From contig DNXU01000604.1 in NCBI GenBank assembly GCA_003505715.1, positions 2,230 to 11,626 on the forward strand: a DNA stretch of 9,397 nt, read 5' to 3'. This document shows, in pieces, positions 6,846-9,397 of this stretch; the first letter of the stretch is position 1, and the number at the start of each line of letters is the position of its first letter. The notes under the pieces are model-generated. The model had not been told where the DNA came from, searched no databases, and worked only from the letters and a program-made list of their open reading frames with translations. Position numbers and translations under genes: made by a program. This DNA comes from Cyanobacteria bacterium UBA8803. Lineage in GTDB: Bacteria > Cyanobacteriota > Cyanobacteriia > Cyanobacteriales > Coleofasciculaceae.

Positions 6846-7457
6846 TCACAGCGCTGCGACGAGAATCCTGATCAAGGGTTCTAGATCGTTTGGTACCCGA
6901 TAGAGGGTCAATTCTTGCGTTACTAATTGCCGCTGACGATGTAGAACACCAAACTGCCAAATCGTACCAGTCGAAACTGCTCCGACTATTGCTGGCTGTT
7001 GCTGTGCCAAGGGCGATTTTTCCCACTGGTCGAGGGCGATGAGTTCAACTGCCATCTGAGTGAAGCTATTGGTTAAATCCTCATGCTTAGCCTCAACTAC
7101 TAACAGATTGGTCTTTGTTCTAAGCAAATAATCCAATTCTCCTTGCAGCTGATTGCTTACTTTGAGTGCATATTCAATCCGCAACTGCGCTTGTGTGTAG
7201 TGAATTAAATCTGACATCAGCGGTGCAATCAACATCTCGCGACGGGATTGCTCATTGGTAAGATCGATATAAGGTAATACTTCTTCGATCCGCGATCGCA
7301 GCTCCTGTAAGCGATCTAACTCACCCTGATATTGAGGTAAATCGATTAAGGTACGTTCCAGTGCATAGCCATATTCCGCCAGCAGTTCATCAGTTGGAGC
7401 TTTCAGTTTAGCAATTTCGCTGAAAGTGTATGTGCGGTTGGGGTCAAGCAGAGGCAT
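6846..7457 (-). CDS. Small stand-alone PD-(D/E)XK nuclease-like protein
   Basis: This 203-residue soluble protein carries a good PD-(D/E)XK signature: E74 in RREMLIAPLM (alpha-1 position), D109 in GELDYLL, the E122-x-K124 signature after a hydrophobic strand (NLLVVEAK, 117-124), and Q134 with E138 in FTQMAVELIALD. This order and spacing match the restriction-endonuclease-like fold, so the active site looks intact. The N-terminal 70 residues are helical and charged, and the C-terminal part (about 155-200) has strands ending in a short helix. I recall similar roughly 200-residue cyanobacterial proteins, often multi-copy and annotated as hypothetical; no activity is known to me. No helicase, methyltransferase or antitoxin lies beside it. 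It is 54 bp downstream of the GT39-like gene on the same strand, so co-transcription is possible. The ATG at 7457 has no clear Shine-Dalgarno. Binding nucleic acid without cutting it is an alternative. Confidence 0.85.
   Translation of the reverse strand: MPLLDPNRTYTFSEIAKLKAPTDELLAEYGYALERTLIDLPQYQGELDRLQELRSRIEEVLPYIDLTNEQSRREMLIAPLMSDLIHYTQAQLRIEYALKVSNQLQGELDYLLRTKTNLLVVEAKHEDLTNSFTQMAVELIALDQWEKSPLAQQQPAIVGAVSTGTIWQFGVLHRQRQLVTQELTLYRVPNDLEPLIRILVAAL
7292..7299. repeat. HIP1 octamer in the PD-(D/E)XK-like gene
   Basis: Perfect GCGATCGC within Leu-Arg-Ser-Arg (CTG CGA TCG CGG), a third codon phase for this octamer. Confidence 0.9.
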
Positions 7458-7504
7458 AATATCGTGTCCGGTAGCATTGGACTTGTATGAACACCCTTGG
7501 TAGT

Positions 7505-7520
7505 AACCACTTTAGTGGTT
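7505..7520 (-). other. Small hairpin over the stop codon of the GT39-like gene
   Basis: AACCAC (7505-7510) and GTGGTT (7515-7520) form a 6-bp stem around TTTA. The TAA stop of the glycosyltransferase (7512-7514) lies in the loop. No U-run follows in the direction of transcription, so it is not a convincing terminator; at most it could modestly affect read-through into the downstream nuclease-like gene. Confidence 0.25.
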
Positions 7521-9365
7521 GGCAATACAGCGATAAAGTTTGTACTTGTATTCCCCAGCCGAGGAGCGATATTGCCGATCGGGAAAACAATTCTGAGCTT
7601 CCAGATCTACTTTAGTTCTAAAGTCCACTAACCACAGATCTAACGGTCGGGGCAGTTCGCTTAAATTTTCTTGAAACACCTCGATCGCAGCTTGATAGCT
7701 TTTTGTCTTTGAATCTCGATGAGCCAGGAAAAATTTAGGAGCGTTGGTTTCCCCATCCTGAGATTGTGACAAGCGTTTAAATTCCCAAGCTAATCCCATC
7801 ATTCTTCCTGTTTGTCCGTGGTGTTTGTGAGTTGTGGCAATTAGCACTGGAGCTTGAGAAGCTTTCTGGATAATGGGAACTAGGAGATCGGGACGGTGGT
7901 TTTGTAAGTAACCTAAATTCCAAATAACTGTTAGCGATCCTAGCAATCCCATCAGCCCAAGGCTAATAACTACTAACTGGGATTTAGGAAGAGCGACTAG
8001 GGAGGGATAAAGATGTTGATTTTTTGTTGGTAATAATTCTTTGTGAGAGAATATTTGAGACATTTGTAAAGATATTCTGCCCTGCTCTGCCTGAGGACAA
8101 TGTTCTGAACTCCACCTCTGTGCCAGTATTGCCCCTAACAGGACAATAACCGCAGGAAAGTACACGAATTGAAAACGTGCCCCTAGAGTTAAATCCATAC
8201 CTAGACCGTAGGTGAAAGCAAAGCATAACCCGATCGCCCCCAAAATATATCCCCCTAAAACTTGGGTCGGTAAACGGGTATCCGCATGTTGTTGCAAGTG
8301 TTTAAAGCCTTGCACTAGATTTGGCCATGCCCAAAGTACAACTATGAAAGTGACTAGACCCGAAAAAATGGCAATCCCCATCGGGAGGAGCGTGACAGCT
8401 GAAGGGAGCAACAGTACCATGCTTAAGATCCACAACAATACTCTCCCTAAGGGTTCCAGCCATTCTACCGTAGGATTACCATCGTAAATCCAGCTAGTCG
8501 GTTCGCTGCCTTGGATACTTTGGAAAGCAGGTAACCAAACTAAGCAACCGATCAACGTACCTGCGGCTGCTGCATAGATAGGCCGCCAATAGGGTTGCCC
8601 TAAAGCATTACTTTTTTGCAACCTTTGCCGCCAAGCTTGCCCCAACAAAACAAAAGCTTGGGCAGAGAGAGTGAGTGTAAAGAAATAATGGGTTGCTATC
8701 CCCAAACTGTTCGCACCAACCCAGATTAATCCTATCCCCATGGGCAAGGGTTTTTGCTCCTCAATAGACCGAGCAGCAATTACCAGGCAACACAGGGAAG
8801 CAATCACTAACAAAATTGCCAGGGTATAGTGACGGGCATCTTGGGCTAAATAAACACCATAGGGCGAAACAGCCATTATTGCCGCTGCCACCTGACCGAC
8901 TAACCGCGAACGAAAGGCCAAATACCCCAGGCCAAACATGGCCGGAATTGAGGCAACTCCTAACAAAGCCGGGAGCGATCGCGCAGCCCAGATCGCAGCT
9001 AGCCCGCCTTCTGTGGGAAACAGTTTCATCCAGAGGTGAGCGAGAACGAAATACACTGGAGGATGGGTACTCTCTTGCATTAAGCGATCGATAACCATAC
9101 CAATTCCAGCGTTAGGAGGCGGTTGTAATGGTTGTAGCAGAACCTCTGCCCCAATTATCCCATCAAGAGATACGCTGCGAAAACTGTTGCCCAAGCTAAA
9201 CACAATCGTGGCACATTCATCAGTCCAAGGGGGTAGAGCAGTAAGGCGACCGAAGCGCAGTATCATACCAATCCCCAACCAGACCAAGAGTAGCCACAAT
9301 TGAAACCACCTGCTTTCGGAGAACTTTTTGAAGCGATGCCAACTAGATAGATAAGACGCAAACAT
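7512..9365 (-). CDS. GT-C membrane glycosyltransferase, GT39/ArnT-like
   Basis: A 617-residue polytopic inner-membrane protein of the family that moves a sugar from a polyprenyl-phosphate carrier to an acceptor on the outer face of the membrane. Helix one lies at about 21-40, followed by the first periplasmic loop with the acidic pair D49-E50 in PPWTDEC, the expected catalytic position. HPPVYFVLAHLW (101-112) is the typical second conserved motif, and QDARHYTLAILL (175-186) and THYF (225-228) follow. Further helices continue to about 485. A hydrophilic insert (about 418-457) and a soluble C-terminal domain (about 495-617) end the protein. Sugar and acceptor cannot be told from the sequence. 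The ATG at 9365 has an AAAGG 7 nt upstream and a heptamer repeat just beyond. The nuclease-like gene lies 54 bp downstream. The gene is complete in the window; GT83 or a related GT-C family is the main alternative. Confidence 0.9.
   Translation of the reverse strand: MFASYLSSWHRFKKFSESRWFQLWLLLVWLGIGMILRFGRLTALPPWTDECATIVFSLGNSFRSVSLDGIIGAEVLLQPLQPPPNAGIGMVIDRLMQESTHPPVYFVLAHLWMKLFPTEGGLAAIWAARSLPALLGVASIPAMFGLGYLAFRSRLVGQVAAAIMAVSPYGVYLAQDARHYTLAILLVIASLCCLVIAARSIEEQKPLPMGIGLIWVGANSLGIATHYFFTLTLSAQAFVLLGQAWRQRLQKSNALGQPYWRPIYAAAAGTLIGCLVWLPAFQSIQGSEPTSWIYDGNPTVEWLEPLGRVLLWILSMVLLLPSAVTLLPMGIAIFSGLVTFIVVLWAWPNLVQGFKHLQQHADTRLPTQVLGGYILGAIGLCFAFTYGLGMDLTLGARFQFVYFPAVIVLLGAILAQRWSSEHCPQAEQGRISLQMSQIFSHKELLPTKNQHLYPSLVALPKSQLVVISLGLMGLLGSLTVIWNLGYLQNHRPDLLVPIIQKASQAPVLIATTHKHHGQTGRMMGLAWEFKRLSQSQDGETNAPKFFLAHRDSKTKSYQAAIEVFQENLSELPRPLDLWLVDFRTKVDLEAQNCFPDRQYRSSAGEYKYKLYRCIANH
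8975..8982. repeat. HIP1 octamer in the GT39-like gene
   Basis: Perfect GCGATCGC read through Ala-Arg-Ser-Leu (GCG CGA TCG CTC) of the glycosyltransferase. Confidence 0.9.
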
Positions 9366-9379
9366 GGCCTAACCTTTCT

Positions 9380-9397
9380 CCCTCATCCCTCATCCCT
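9380..9397. repeat. Heptamer repeat (CCCTCAT), cut by window end
   Basis: CCCTCAT occurs twice (9380-9386, 9387-9393) and a third copy begins (CCCT) at the window edge. On the minus strand it reads ATGAGGG and lies 14 bp upstream of the GT39-like start codon. Its purine-rich minus-strand sequence runs directly into the AAAGG ribosome-binding site. The full length of the array is unknown. Confidence 0.7.

Noticed and set aside
6553..7026. 157-residue minus-strand frame across the end of the DUF2079 gene
   Set aside because: It overlaps two well-supported genes, crosses the dispersed repeat, and has no recognisable motif.
7505..7520. Intrinsic terminator after the GT39-like gene
   Set aside because: The stem has only 6 bp, the stop codon lies in the loop, and no T-run follows on the transcribed strand.
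8816..9094. 92-residue plus-strand frame inside the GT39-like gene
   Set aside because: It is antisense to conserved GT-C motifs and has no independent support.

Overview
The window reads as ordinary chromosomal DNA from a cyanobacterium, probably filamentous. Three things point there. Five perfect HIP1 octamers (GCGATCGC) occur in 9.4 kb, where about 0.14 would be expected by chance. Short heptamer or octamer tandem repeats (STRR type) sit at most gene boundaries. The proteins are of cyanobacterial type, for example a DXS starting [16 protein letters not shown]. The genus cannot be fixed from this sequence. No rRNA, tRNA, CRISPR array, transposase, integrase or phage gene was seen.

Layout from left to right. 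(1) Positions 1-103: an octamer repeat and a C-rich/G-rich inverted structure just past the end of dxs. (2) 103-2016, minus strand: dxs, first enzyme of the MEP isoprenoid pathway, complete with all catalytic residues. (3) 2017-2644: a long intergenic region between divergent genes, with a small hairpin and a mirrored heptamer repeat but no convincing gene. (4) 2645-4153, plus strand: a soluble receiver-PAS-histidine kinase, probably starting at a TTG behind a strong Shine-Dalgarno. (5) 4159-4866, minus strand: a small exported protein of unknown function, converging on the kinase with only 5 bp between the stops. (6) 4867-5082: a divergent intergenic region holding two small palindromes and a striking mirrored five-unit heptamer hairpin. 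(7) 5083-6702, plus strand: a DUF2079 polytopic membrane protein. (8) 6703-6845: a convergent gap with a dispersed repeat. (9) 6846-7457 and 7512-9365, minus strand: a GT39-like GT-C glycosyltransferase followed after 54 bp by a small PD-(D/E)XK nuclease-like protein. The window ends inside another heptamer array directly upstream of the glycosyltransferase.

The genes do not form one pathway. The loosest link is that two large polytopic proteins (DUF2079 and the GT39-like enzyme), both probably of the GT-C fold and therefore candidates for using polyprenyl-phosphate sugars, lie within 1 kb of each other, while dxs supplies isoprenoid precursors at the other end. That link is inference only.

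I found no clear new multi-gene system. The items most worth a second look are the heptamer repeats placed exactly at starts and stops (one forms a hairpin ending about 9 bp before a start codon, another supplies a stop codon) and the stand-alone PD-(D/E)XK-like protein.
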